Part shown: positions 24,505 to 33,451 of the stretch, in pieces
Layout: each line of letters starts with the position of its first letter
Numbering within the stretch: position 1 is the first letter of the stretch
DNA from: Streptomyces sp. HNM0575
Lineage (GTDB): Bacteria > Actinomycetota > Actinomycetes > Streptomycetales > Streptomycetaceae
Direction of reading: 5' to 3'
Length of the DNA: 64,000 bases
Assembly (NCBI RefSeq): GCF_012726265.1
Contig: NZ_JAASAG010000003.1
Location: 110,422 to 174,421 of the forward strand
The notes under the pieces: model-generated
What the model was told of the DNA's origin: nothing
What the model saw: the letters and a program-made list of their open reading frames with translations, nothing else
The model's database searches: none
Made by a program: the position numbers and the translations under genes

Positions 24505-24992
24505 GCAGCGAATCGGCCGGCGCGGCAGCCGCCACCACCGCGTCCCCCACGGCGTCGGTGTCCACGCACATCCTCGACACCAGCGTGGGCCGTCCCGCCG
24601 CGGGCGTCGGCGTCGAGCTGTCCGTACGCACCGGCCGCGACGCGCAATGGAACGTGCACTCCGCGTCGGTGACGGACGCGGACGGACGCTGCAAGGACCT
24701 GCCGGCGCTGCCGGAGGGCACGGCGCACGCCAGGCTCACCTTCGAGGTCGAGCCGTATCTGACGGCGGGCGGCGGCATGGACGCGGACCGCAAAAGCACG
24801 CACCGGACGGACAGGAACGGCACGGACACGAACGGGACGGACGCGCACGGGGCGAACGACAGGCACGAAGCGGGACCGCAGGGCGGCTTCTTCCCGGAGG
24901 TGACCGTGGTCTTCGCGGTCGCCGCGGGCGGGCACTATCACGTGCCGCTGCTGCTCAACCCGTTCGGCTACTCCGTATACCGAGGGAGCTGA
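24501..24992 (+). CDS. uraH: 5-hydroxyisourate hydrolase with low-complexity insert
   Basis: Opens 5-hydroxyisourate to OHCU. The transthyretin-like fold is marked by STHILDTSVGRPAAGV near residue 20, SVTDADGRCKDLP, and the C-terminal YRGS tetrapeptide characteristic of HIU hydrolases. FFPEVTVVFAV and HYHVPLLLNPFGYSVYRGS complete the fold. The protein is 163 residues, against about 110-130 normally; the surplus is an N-terminal Ala/Ser tail and a charged Asp/Thr/Gly/His insert of about 34 residues (around 95-130) in the loop before FFPEV. It overlaps uraD by four bases; the urate oxidase starts seven bases after its stop. Confidence 0.9.
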   Translation: MSSESAGAAAATTASPTASVSTHILDTSVGRPAAGVGVELSVRTGRDAQWNVHSASVTDADGRCKDLPALPEGTAHARLTFEVEPYLTAGGGMDADRKSTHRTDRNGTDTNGTDAHGANDRHEAGPQGGFFPEVTVVFAVAAGGHYHVPLLLNPFGYSVYRGS

Positions 24993-24999
24993 CAGCGAC

Positions 25000-25920
25000 A
25001 TGACGGTGCCGACCACGATTCTCGGCCAGAACCAGTACGGCAAGGCGGAGAACCGCGTCGTCAAGATCACCCGGGACGGCGCGACCCACCACATCAAGGA
25101 CCTCAACGTCTCCGTCGCACTCAGCGGCGACCTCGACGAGGTCCACTACTCCGGCTCCAACGCGAACGTCCTCCCCACCGACACCACCAAGAACACCGTC
25201 TTCGCCTTCGCCAAGGAGCAAGGCGTCGAATCCGCCGAGCAGTTCGGCATCGCACTGGCCCGCCACTTCGTGGACGCGACAGAGCCGATCAGCACCGCGC
25301 GGATCCGCGTCGAGGAGTACGCGTGGGAGCGCATCGCGCTCGCCGGGGGAGACGCCCCGCATTCCTTCGTCCGCCGCGGGCAGGAGATCCGCACGGCACA
25401 GATCACCTACGACGGAGCCGGCGTCCAGGTCCTCAGCGGACTCAAGGGACTCACGGTCCTCAACTCCACCGACTCCGAGTTCTGGGGCTACCTCAAGGAC
25501 GGCTACACGACGCTCAAAGAGGACTACGACCGCATCCTGGCCACCGAGGTCACCGCGGTGTGGCGGCACCGCTCCGCGCTCGCCGGCTCCACCGGCACGG
25601 GCGGCTGGAACGCCTCGTACGAAGCCGTCAAGCAGCAGATGCTGCGGGCCTTCGCCGAGACCTACTCCCTCTCCCTCCAGCAGACGCTCTACCGGATGGG
25701 CTCACAAGTCCTCGAGAACCAGCCCGGGTTGGAGGAGATCCGCTTCTCCATGCCCAACAAGCACCATTTCAAGGCGGACTTGGAAGCGTTCGGCATCAAG
25801 AACGAGGCCGCCGACGGCGCCGTCTACATCGCCGCGGACCGCCCCTACGGCCTGATCGAGGCCACCGTGCTGCGCGAGGGCGCGGAAGCGCTGATACCGA
25901 CGGACATGACGAACCTGTGA
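25000..25920 (+). CDS. uox: Urate oxidase (uricase)
   Basis: Cofactor-free oxidation of urate to 5-hydroxyisourate with H2O2 formation. The 306-residue T-fold enzyme shows LGQNQYGKAENRVVKITR at the N-terminus, the catalytic LPTDTTKNTVFAFAKEQ block (about 58-74), and SMPNKHHFKADLEAFG (about 252-267) with the histidine of the catalytic triad. It sits directly downstream of uraH, so the three urate-to-allantoin enzymes form one operon. The ATG at 25000 is the natural start. Confidence 0.95.
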   Translation: MTVPTTILGQNQYGKAENRVVKITRDGATHHIKDLNVSVALSGDLDEVHYSGSNANVLPTDTTKNTVFAFAKEQGVESAEQFGIALARHFVDATEPISTARIRVEEYAWERIALAGGDAPHSFVRRGQEIRTAQITYDGAGVQVLSGLKGLTVLNSTDSEFWGYLKDGYTTLKEDYDRILATEVTAVWRHRSALAGSTGTGGWNASYEAVKQQMLRAFAETYSLSLQQTLYRMGSQVLENQPGLEEIRFSMPNKHHFKADLEAFGIKNEAADGAVYIAADRPYGLIEATVLREGAEALIPTDMTNL

Positions 25921-25968
25921 TCACCCCGCCCCGTACGGACGCGACCCTCGACGAGGACACCAGAGACC

Positions 25969-27435
25969 ATGACTGATCCGGCAGAGCGGACCGAGGACCG
26001 GACCGAGCGCCCAGCCCGACGCGCAGCCGGGCGCCCAGCCCAACGCGCAGCCGAGCGCCCGGTCGAGCGCACCGTCATCGAGAACTGCGCCGTCGCGACC
26101 GTCGACGTGCGCGGCACCGAACACGCCGACGGCCACGTCGTCGTCGCGGGCAATGTGATCGAGTACGTCGGCGAAGGCCGCGCGCCGGACGGACTCGAGA
26201 ACGTCGTACGGCGCGTCGACGGCCGCGGACACCTCGTGACCCCGGGCCTCGTCAACACCCACCACCACTTCTACCAGTGGCTCACGCGCGGACTCGCCCA
26301 GAACGCCAACCTCTTCGACTGGCTCGTCGCCCTCTACCCCGTCTGGGCACGCATCGACGAGGACATGGTGGGCGCCGCCGCGCGCGCGTCGCTCGGCATG
26401 ATGGTGCGCGGCGGCGTGACCACCGCCATGGACCACCACTACGTCTTCCCGCGCGGCTCCGGAGACCTGCTCGGCGCCGAGATCGGCGCCGCCCGCGAAC
26501 TCGGCGTCCGCTTCAACCCCACCCGCGGATCGATGGACTTGGGCGAGTCCGACGGCGGACTGCCCCCGGATTTCGCCGTGGAGAGCACCGACGACGCGCT
26601 CGCCGCCACCGAGGAGGCCGTCGACGCCCACCACGACCCGTCCTTCGGCTCGATGCTGCGCATCGGCGTCGCACCCTGCTCGCCCTTCTCGGTCACCACC
26701 GAACTGCTGCGGCGAGCGGGCGAGTTGGCCCGGCGCAAGGGCGTACGGCTGCACACGCACGGCTCGGAGACGGTGGAGGAGGAGAAGTTCTGCCACGAGC
26801 GGTTCGGCATGGGCCCCACCGACTATCTGGACTCGGTGGGCTGGCTCGGCGACGACGTGTGGATGGCGCACTGCGTGCACATGAACGACTCCGACATCGA
26901 CGCCTTCGCCCGCACGCGCACAGGCGTGGCCCACTGCCCGTCCTCCAACGCCCGCCTCGCCGCGGGCATCGCGCGGGTGCCGGACATGCTGGCCGCCGGA
27001 ATCCCCGTGGGCCTGGGCGTCGACGGCACCGCGTCCAACGAATCGGGCGAACTGCACACGGAGTTGCGCAACGCCCTGCTCGTCGCCCGGCTTGGCCCCC
27101 ACAAGGAGAGGGCCCTCACGGCACGCGACTCGCTGCGTCTCGGCACCTACGGCGGCGCCCAAGTCCTCGGCAGGGAGCGGGAGACCGGCTCGCTGGAGCC
27201 GGGCAAGCTCGCCGACCTGGTGCTGTGGCGCCTCGACGGCATCGGGCACTCCTCGATCGCCGATCCGGTCGCGGCGCTCGTGCTGGGCGCACCGGCGCCG
27301 GTCGCACTGTCGTTGATCGACGGCCGTACGGTCGTCGAGGACGGCAGGCTCGTCACCGCCGACGAGGACTCGATCGCACGCGAGGCACGGAAGGAAGCCG
27401 GGCGTCTCGCCCGTATCGCCGCGCACGAGGGCTGA
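25969..27435 (+). CDS. 8-oxoguanine deaminase (amidohydrolase)
   Basis: A zinc amidohydrolase of the cytosine/guanine deaminase group. VNTHHHFYQWLTRGLAQN (about residue 94) is typical of 8-oxoguanine deaminases; other metal or catalytic motifs are LHTHGSETVEEEKF, WMAHCVHMND and LGVDGTASNESGEL. It deaminates 8-oxoguanine to urate, feeding the upstream urate oxidase, 48 bp away on the same strand. Length is 488 residues; the first ~35 are an Arg/Ala/Glu-rich repeat (ERPARRA-type) not found in the core fold. Guanine deaminase is the alternative but the HHHFYQ signature argues for 8-oxoguanine. Confidence 0.85.
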   Translation: MTDPAERTEDRTERPARRAAGRPAQRAAERPVERTVIENCAVATVDVRGTEHADGHVVVAGNVIEYVGEGRAPDGLENVVRRVDGRGHLVTPGLVNTHHHFYQWLTRGLAQNANLFDWLVALYPVWARIDEDMVGAAARASLGMMVRGGVTTAMDHHYVFPRGSGDLLGAEIGAARELGVRFNPTRGSMDLGESDGGLPPDFAVESTDDALAATEEAVDAHHDPSFGSMLRIGVAPCSPFSVTTELLRRAGELARRKGVRLHTHGSETVEEEKFCHERFGMGPTDYLDSVGWLGDDVWMAHCVHMNDSDIDAFARTRTGVAHCPSSNARLAAGIARVPDMLAAGIPVGLGVDGTASNESGELHTELRNALLVARLGPHKERALTARDSLRLGTYGGAQVLGRERETGSLEPGKLADLVLWRLDGIGHSSIADPVAALVLGAPAPVALSLIDGRTVVEDGRLVTADEDSIAREARKEAGRLARIAAHEG

Positions 27436-27488
27436 GCGGCCCGTCGGCGGCGGGTACGGGCACGAGGCGACGGCACAACACCCATACT

Positions 27489-27516
27489 CCGGCCGGGAGG
27501 GACGGCTCCCGGCCGG
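27489..27516 (+). terminator. Strong hairpin terminator after the urate operon
   Basis: CCGGCCGGGAG (27489-27499) and CTCCCGGCCGG (27506-27516) pair perfectly over 11 bp around a six-base loop. It lies 54 bp after the 8-oxoguanine deaminase stop and 250 bp before the permease start. Confidence 0.65.
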
Positions 27517-27769
27517 GCCCGGCATCACCGGGCGACACCAAGCCGTTCCCGGGGCGTGGCCCAACCCCTCACGCTCCGGGACGGTCCGGCATCACCGGCC
27601 GGGGCACCGCCCGGCGGCAGCCGGGGGAGGCAGCGCAGCACCCCCGTCGAACGAGACCGTGACCCGGCATGGAGGACGCGAACGGACGTGACCCGACGGC
27701 GAGTCACGCGGCCGACGCTATCTGCGAACACCTACAGCGCGACCTGTGAACACCGACAGGAGGACCGCC

Positions 27770-29419
27770 GTGACCGAGACGCCCGCACACGACGACCAGC
27801 CGCAGCACGACGACCAGCAGCCGCACGACGACCAGTTGAAGCAGCCGCAGCACGAGGACCAGCAGCCGCACCAGCCGCAGCACGAGGACGGCCGGCCGCA
27901 GCGGAACCCGGCCCCTGAGACCGCCGGCACCGCGAACGAGAAGGCCCCCGACCCCGGTGGCAGGCACCCGGTGGACCGGTCCCTGCCCCCGCTGAAACTC
28001 CTGACCACCGGCCTCCAGCACGTAGCGGCCATGTACGCGGGCGTGGTCGCGCCGCCTCTGATAATCGGCACGGCGGTGGGGCTGTCCGTCTCCGAGCTGA
28101 CGTTCCTCACCGGCGCGAGCCTCTTCCTCGCCGGGATCGCAACTCTCCTCCAGACCCTCGGAATCTGGCGGATAGGCGCACGGCTGCCGTTCGTCAACGG
28201 CGTCACCTTCGCCTCCGTCGCACCGATGCTCGCGATCAACGACTCGGCGGGCCCGAAGGACGCCCTGCCCGTCATCTTCGGCGCGTGCATGGTGGCCGCG
28301 GCCCTCGGCTTCGTACTCGCCCCGTACTTCGGCAAGCTGGTGCGCTTCTTCCCGCCCGTCGTCACCGGCAGCGTCATCACGCTCATCGGCGTCTCCCTCA
28401 TGCCCGTCGCCTTCAACTGGGCGCAGGGCGGCGACGAGCACGCACCGGACTACGGCGACACGAAGAACATCGCCATGGCCGGGGTCACCCTCGTCGTCGT
28501 GCTGGCGCTGACCCGCTTCACCCGCGGCTTCGTCAAACAGATCGCGGTGCTGCTGGGGCTCGTCGTGGGCACGCTCATCGCGATCCCCGTCGGCATCACG
28601 GACTTCGGCGCGCTGCGCGACGCCGGCGTGGTCGGATTCCCCACGCCGTTCCACTTCGGCGCACCGCAGTTCGCCGTCACCGCCGTCGTCTCGATGTGCG
28701 TCGTCATGCTCGTATCGATGACGGAGTCCACGGCCGACATGCTGGCGCTCGGCGAGATCGTGGACCGTCCCGCCGACGAGAGGACCATCGCCGCCGGGCT
28801 GCGCGCCGACACCCTCGGCTCCTTCATCAGCCCCTTCTTCAACGGCTTCCTGGCCACCGCCTTCGCCCAGAACATCGGCCTCGTCGCCATGACGAGGATC
28901 CGCAGCCGCTACGTGGTGGCCGCGGGCGGCGGCATCCTCATCCTGATGGGGCTCTGCCCCGCCGCCGCGGCCCTGATCGCGACCGTGCCGCAGCCGGTCC
29001 TCGGCGGTGCGGGCGTGGTCCTCTTCGGATCGGTCGCGGCGAGCGGCATCCGCACCCTCGCCCGCGCCGACTTGGGCGACGACGGCAACATCGTGATCGT
29101 CGCCGTGTCCCTGGCCGTCGGCGTCCTGCCCGTGGCCGCCCCGGACTTCTACGACGTGTTCCCGGGCAGCGCCCGCATCATCCTGGACTCGGGTATCTCC
29201 ACTGGCTGCGTCACGGCCGTCGTGCTCAACCTCCTCTTCCACCACCTGGGTTCGCGGCGAGGTGCCGCGCCGTCGACGTCCTCGCCGGACCCGGCGCCGG
29301 ACCCGGATCCCGCGTCTGCGGTCCCGTCCGCCCGTGCCGCGGAAGCGGGGCCCGGACCTGCCGAAGCCGTCGGCTCCGGGGCCCCGGAAGCCGGGCGGTC
29401 TGCCGCCGCCCAGGAGTGA
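27770..29419 (+). CDS. NCS2-family xanthine/urate permease
   Basis: A nucleobase:cation symporter with about 12-14 helices. Signature parts are LQHVAAMYAGVVAPPLIIG in the first helix region, VNGVTFASVAPMLAI, and MTESTADMLALGEI with FNGFLATAFAQNIGLVAMT, typical of the uric acid/xanthine subfamily. GTG 27770 follows AGGAGG by six bases. The 549-residue protein has an N-terminal hydrophilic tail of about 60 residues built from His, Gln and Asp repeats (PQHDDQQPH-type) and an Ala/Pro-rich C-terminal tail. It lies beyond the urate operon terminator, so it likely has its own promoter. Confidence 0.88.
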   Translation: MTETPAHDDQPQHDDQQPHDDQLKQPQHEDQQPHQPQHEDGRPQRNPAPETAGTANEKAPDPGGRHPVDRSLPPLKLLTTGLQHVAAMYAGVVAPPLIIGTAVGLSVSELTFLTGASLFLAGIATLLQTLGIWRIGARLPFVNGVTFASVAPMLAINDSAGPKDALPVIFGACMVAAALGFVLAPYFGKLVRFFPPVVTGSVITLIGVSLMPVAFNWAQGGDEHAPDYGDTKNIAMAGVTLVVVLALTRFTRGFVKQIAVLLGLVVGTLIAIPVGITDFGALRDAGVVGFPTPFHFGAPQFAVTAVVSMCVVMLVSMTESTADMLALGEIVDRPADERTIAAGLRADTLGSFISPFFNGFLATAFAQNIGLVAMTRIRSRYVVAAGGGILILMGLCPAAAALIATVPQPVLGGAGVVLFGSVAASGIRTLARADLGDDGNIVIVAVSLAVGVLPVAAPDFYDVFPGSARIILDSGISTGCVTAVVLNLLFHHLGSRRGAAPSTSSPDPAPDPDPASAVPSARAAEAGPGPAEAVGSGAPEAGRSAAAQE

Positions 29420-29504
29420 ACTCGCCGCCGTACGGCCGCCGTCGGCGCTCGTGAGGCCGCCGTGCGGGCGCGGTATGTCGCTCGCACGGCGGTCCTACGG
29501 CGGC

Positions 29505-29594
29505 GGCAGCGGCCCACCCGGCAGCGGTCCACCCGGCAGCGGCCCACCCGGCAGCGGTCCACCCGGCGGTGACCCGCCCGGCGGCGGTCCGGCC
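29505..29594. repeat. 15-bp tandem repeat (GGCAGCGGYCCACCC)
   Basis: Four near-perfect 15-mers start at 29505, 29520, 29535 and 29550, then two degenerate units to 29594. They lie just upstream of the phosphoesterase gene in non-coding sequence. Confidence 0.85.
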
Positions 29595-29648
29595 CGCCCC
29601 TGTCTCCACGCCGGGACCGGGCGGCCGCCGTCCGCTATGGTCCCCGGC

Positions 29649-30182
29649 GTGCGACTTCTGCTGACCACGGACACCCATCTGCCCAAGCGCGCGAAGCGGC
29701 TTCCCGGCCCGCTGCTGGACGAACTGGCCCGCGCCGACGTCGTCTTCCACGCCGGAGACTGGGTCGACACCGACACCCTCGACCTGTTCGAGGCGCGCGC
29801 CCGACGGCTCGTCGGCGTGTACGGCAACAACGACGGACCCGCCCTGCGCGCCCGTCTGCCCGAGGTCGCCGACGTCGAACTCGCGGGCCTGCGCTTCGCC
29901 GTCGTGCACGAGACGGGCGAGGCACGCGGCCGCGAGCGGCGCTGCGCCGAGCGCTTCCCCGACGCCGACGTGCTCGTCTTCGGCCACAGCCACATCCCGT
30001 GGGACAGCACCGCCGACCGGGGAGACCTCCCTTCGGCGGCCGGGGAAGGCAGCCTCCGCCTCCTCAACCCCGGCTCCCCGACGGACCGCCGCCGCGAACC
30101 GTACTGCACATACATGACAGCCGAGTTGACGCCGGAAGGCCTCTCCCAGGTCCAGCTCCACCGCCTGCCCCGGCGCACCTGA
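29649..30182 (+). CDS. YfcE-type metallophosphoesterase
   Basis: A 177-residue calcineurin-like phosphoesterase. Metal-ligand motifs are TTDTHLP, VFHAGDW, GVYGNNDG, and FGHSHIP; the fourth, usually GH, reads VVHETG. This pattern fits YfcE/MJ0936 phosphodiesterases with unknown natural substrate. GTG 29649 is chosen because TATGGT (29636-29641) lies seven bases before it, as in leaderless streptomycete genes; an ATG at 29637 is the alternative. It follows the permease by 229 bp. Confidence 0.8.
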   Translation: MRLLLTTDTHLPKRAKRLPGPLLDELARADVVFHAGDWVDTDTLDLFEARARRLVGVYGNNDGPALRARLPEVADVELAGLRFAVVHETGEARGRERRCAERFPDADVLVFGHSHIPWDSTADRGDLPSAAGEGSLRLLNPGSPTDRRREPYCTYMTAELTPEGLSQVQLHRLPRRT

Positions 30183-30561
30183 GCATTCCGGCGCACGTGC
30201 CGAGGGCGACGCGCTGCCCGTCGACGGCCCGCTCACGCCCGGCCTCCGGCAGCGGCAGCCGTCGTCCGGGAAATCGGGATCCCGGGGCGATGGGCAGTTG
30301 CTCCATTTCCCGCCGGACAGAGCCGGATTCAACTGATCCGCCGGTTGTGCCGGGAATCCCCGGCCCCTCCGGATGCTCTCTATTGCCGATGACTCATCCG
30401 CAACGTGCGGCGGGCCGCGGGCGAGTACGGTGACGTTTCACCGACCGACCCCCGCGTTGGCTGACACCCCGGGGAAACATGGGGCCGGCACACCGGCTCC
30501 TCGGCTGAGGGCAGTGAGGAACGGTGTTTCGGTGACTGCGGACCATCAACAGGAAGATCTC
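30183..30561. other. Non-coding gap upstream of the membrane protein
   Basis: No gene supported. CGGAT (30324-30328) and ATCCG (30336-30340) form an inverted repeat. AGGAAG at 30551 is the ribosome site of the next gene. Promoter elements were not resolved. Confidence 0.35.
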
Positions 30562-31611
30562 ATGCCAGAGACCTCACTCGAACGTGACGAGGGAGACGCG
30601 GCCACCGCGCCCGCCGAGGCCGGTGCGCCCCGCGGAGCCACGTCGCCGAGGCCCGAAGCCGGTCCGCCCCCCGAGGAGGCCGCACCGCAGCGCGGTACGC
30701 GCAGGACCGCCGATGCCGGACCGCCCCCGGAAGAGGCCGCGTCGCCCGAGACTGCCGCGCTGCTCGCACCCGCCTCCGCACCCGCGCTCGGCCCCGTGCC
30801 CGCACCCGCCTCCGCACCCGCGCCCGCCCCCGTGGAGATGCCGGAGCGCGCCGCGCCGCTGAGACCAGAGGTGCTGTGGGCGCTGGCCGCCGCCGGCTCC
30901 TACGGGCTCACGCTCTTCGTCGCCAGCGAGGACCTCGTGCTCCTCGCGATACCGGGCCTGATCGGCTGCGTCCTGCTGGAACTCATCGCAGTGCGCTACG
31001 TGCTGCGCAGGCCGTCCCCCGGCGCCCCCGCCCCGTACGTCACCGACGGCAGCGACAGCCGCGGCGCCGTGCACTTCCTGTACGCGGCCCTGCTGAAGCG
31101 CTACCTCGTGCTCGTGTTCTGCTTCCTCGCGATCATGGCGCTGCCGCTGGTCACGAGGAGCACGTGGGCCACCTATCTCATACCGCTGATCGGCGTGGGC
31201 CTGTTCGGTGTCGTACTGGCGACGATCTACTGGTTCGACCAGCTGCGCTGGGTGCGCCAGTGCGCCCGCGTGCTGAACGTCTACGGCTTCGAATTCCGCA
31301 GCCCCGTCTACGGGTTGGACCTGTGGCGCAACGGACGGCGGTTCCTCGTCATGGGCTGCGACGGCCTGGAGTCCCCGGAGATGCACGCCCGCGAACCCAT
31401 GGGCCATCCCCGGTGGCCGGACCGCATAGCGGAGGGCGCCTGGTTCGCGGGCGACGAAGTCTTCGGCGGGGTGCTCCTCGTGCCCGGCACGGGCGAACTG
31501 ATGTGTATGCAGCCGCTGGACTGGGACGAATTCAAGCCATGGCGTGACGAGGCGGGGGAGGAGCGCCGGGAGAAGGCCAAGCGGGCCGGGCTCGACCGCA
31601 ACTCCGTCTGA
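30562..31611 (+). CDS. Membrane protein with disordered N-terminus, function unknown
   Basis: The 349-residue protein begins with about 95 residues of Pro/Ala/Glu repeats (AGPPPEEAA and PAPASAPA types). A hydrophobic pair follows at about 103-150 (EVLWALAAAGSYGLTLFVAS, LVLLAIPGLIGCVLLELIAV), another pair at about 180-230, then a soluble C-terminal domain (YGFEFRSPVYGLDLWRNG, RWPDRIAEGAWFAGDEVFGG). Four membrane helices are predicted. ATG 30562 has AGGAAG five bases upstream. I do not recognise the family; the C-terminal domain should be cytoplasmic if the first helix pair is a hairpin. Confidence 0.7.
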   Translation: MPETSLERDEGDAATAPAEAGAPRGATSPRPEAGPPPEEAAPQRGTRRTADAGPPPEEAASPETAALLAPASAPALGPVPAPASAPAPAPVEMPERAAPLRPEVLWALAAAGSYGLTLFVASEDLVLLAIPGLIGCVLLELIAVRYVLRRPSPGAPAPYVTDGSDSRGAVHFLYAALLKRYLVLVFCFLAIMALPLVTRSTWATYLIPLIGVGLFGVVLATIYWFDQLRWVRQCARVLNVYGFEFRSPVYGLDLWRNGRRFLVMGCDGLESPEMHAREPMGHPRWPDRIAEGAWFAGDEVFGGVLLVPGTGELMCMQPLDWDEFKPWRDEAGEERREKAKRAGLDRNSV

Positions 31612-31694
31612 CCCGCACCTCCGGCGAGCCGCCTCGGTGCGCCCATGGGCGCGGGCCAGGATGGTGCCCCGCGATCCAGGAGGAGGGCGCCCGC

Positions 31695-32276
31695 ATGGAC
31701 TTCCGTGACCCGCCGAAGACCGCTGCGTGGCAGCACGTGAAGACCCGCGCGGGCTTCGAGGCCGTCTACTTCCAGCCCGCCGGCGACGGTCTGCGTATCC
31801 ACGGCTGCACGACGGCCGTTGAGGACGGCCGCACCTGGATCGTCGACTACGAACTCGAACTCGACGCCGCCTGGGCCACGCGCACCGCGCACATCTCCGG
31901 CCGCTCCGCGGACGGTCACCGCGAGAGGTCGATCGTCGCCGACGGCGCCGGTCACTGGCAGATCGACGGCAGGGTCGCACCCGACCTCGACGGATGCCGC
32001 GACATCGACCTCGAATCCTCCGCGATGACCAACGCGTTCCCCGTGCGCCGCCTCCGCCTCGCGGAAGGCGACGGTGCCCAGGCGCCGGCGGCCTACGTAC
32101 GGGCCGCGGACCTCGCCGTCGAACGCCTCGACCAGACCTACGAACTCGTCAGCGCCAAGTCCGGCCGGCATCGCTACGAATACGCCGCCCCCGCCCTCGA
32201 CTTCGGCTGCCGCCTCACCTACGACGGCGCGGGCCTCGTGCGCGAGTACCCGGGCATCGCGATTCGCGTCACGTAG
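31695..32276 (+). CDS. Putative glycolipid-binding domain protein (PF06475 type)
   Basis: The 193-residue protein matches the glycolipid-binding family typified by Pseudomonas PA1994: WQHVKTRAGFEAVYF at the start, GCTTAVEDGRTWIVDYELEL, GHWQIDGRVAPDLDGCRDID, SAMTNAFPVRRL and DLAVERLDQTYEL. The fold is a beta-sheet cavity thought to bind lipids; no enzymatic role is established. A GGAGGA-type ribosome site precedes the ATG. It lies just before the MerR regulator, which has its own promoter. Confidence 0.85.
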   Translation: MDFRDPPKTAAWQHVKTRAGFEAVYFQPAGDGLRIHGCTTAVEDGRTWIVDYELELDAAWATRTAHISGRSADGHRERSIVADGAGHWQIDGRVAPDLDGCRDIDLESSAMTNAFPVRRLRLAEGDGAQAPAAYVRAADLAVERLDQTYELVSAKSGRHRYEYAAPALDFGCRLTYDGAGLVREYPGIAIRVT

Positions 32277-32308
32277 CGGCGCGGCGCCCACGGGTGTCAC
32301 GAAAGGGC

Positions 32309-32339
32309 TTGAGTCTCCAGTCGCTGGAAGGTTCAGACT
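32309..32339 (+). promoter_or_regulatory. MerR-type promoter with 19-bp spacer and operator dyad
   Basis: TTGAGT (32309-32314) and CAGACT (32334-32339) are separated by 19 bp, the long spacer used by MerR-family activators. The spacer holds the dyad CTCCAG TCG CTGGAAG. The MerR ATG at 32346 lies six bases after the -10, so the transcript is probably leaderless and autoregulated. Confidence 0.8.
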
Positions 32340-32345
32340 CCCCGT

Positions 32346-33242
32346 ATGAGTGACGAACACCCGGAATCCCTCACCGTCGGGCAGCTCGCGGACCGCACCG
32401 GTGTCGCCGTGCGCACGGTCCGCTACTGGTCGGACGTCGGCGTGCTCACGCCCGCCGGGCGCTCCGCCGGCGGCTATCGGCTGTACGGCGCCGACGCCGT
32501 CGCGCGGCTCGAACTCGTACGCACCTTGCGCGAGTTGGGGCTCGGCCTGGAGGAGGTCAGCCGGGTCGTGCGGAGCGAGACCACGGTCGCCGAGGTCGCC
32601 GCTGCGCACGTCGCCGCCATCGATGCCCGGATACGTGCTCTGAGGCTCAGCCGGGCCGTACTCTCCACCGTCGCGAAACGCGGTTCGACCGCCGAGGAGA
32701 CAGCACTGATGAACAAGCTCGCACGGCTCTCAGTCGACGAACGCAGAGAGATCATCGAGGACTTCATGAAGGAGGTGTCCCAAGGACTCGACATGGCGCC
32801 CCAGTTGGCGGAGCGGCTGGAGCGTTCTCCCCTGGAGCTGCCGGACGATCCCACCGCCCGGCAGGTGGACGCGTGGCTGCGGCTCGCGGAACTCATCCAG
32901 GACGAGGAGTTCCGCTCGGGGATGCGCAGGATGCTGGAGTTGAGCCCGCCGCGCTCGCACGGCGGCCACATCTGGTTCACCAGGCATGTCGTGGCAGTGG
33001 TCGCCGAGGCCCGCGAGCGGGGCGTGGACCCCGAAGGGCCGGACGCGGCAGGGGTGTTGACGGAGCTGTTCCGCGACGCCGACCGCGCCGAAGTCCTCGA
33101 AGCCCTGGAGGCGGGCCTGGACGCGGGAGCGGAACGCTTCAGGGAGCTGTTCCTCACCGTGCGGGGCCGGGAACCGCGGTCGCACACCGAGGACCACGAA
33201 TGGCTGCGGCGGGCCCTCCGGGCGGAGTCGCAGGGCGCCTGA
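32346..33242 (+). CDS. MerR-family transcriptional regulator (BmrR/TipA-like)
   Basis: The 298-residue protein has an N-terminal MerR winged helix (SLTVGQLADRTGVAVRTVRY, WSDVGVLTP, SAGGYRLYG; residues 9-50), a dimerisation coiled coil (about 80-120), and a C-terminal all-helical effector domain with DERREIIEDFMKEV and HIWFTRHVVAVVAEARERG. No cysteine metal site is visible, so a drug-like or metabolite ligand is more likely than a metal. The promoter immediately upstream carries the expected dyad in a 19-bp spacer, indicating autoregulation. Confidence 0.9.
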   Translation: MSDEHPESLTVGQLADRTGVAVRTVRYWSDVGVLTPAGRSAGGYRLYGADAVARLELVRTLRELGLGLEEVSRVVRSETTVAEVAAAHVAAIDARIRALRLSRAVLSTVAKRGSTAEETALMNKLARLSVDERREIIEDFMKEVSQGLDMAPQLAERLERSPLELPDDPTARQVDAWLRLAELIQDEEFRSGMRRMLELSPPRSHGGHIWFTRHVVAVVAEARERGVDPEGPDAAGVLTELFRDADRAEVLEALEAGLDAGAERFRELFLTVRGREPRSHTEDHEWLRRALRAESQGA

Positions 33243-33451
33243 CGAGGCGTACCGGGGAAGGTGCATGGCGCCAGGGCGAGTCGGCGAAGAGCGCGCGCCG
33301 CCAAGGGCTCCTGACAAGAGTGGTGGACTTGTCCTGGCCAGAGGCCGGTGTGCGCACGAGGCGGCCCGGATGGTCGGAAGGCGGTCAGCCGCGCAGTCGC
33401 ACGCGATAAACCCGGCGACGTCGGCGATCATCCCCGGGATACTGGCCGCCC

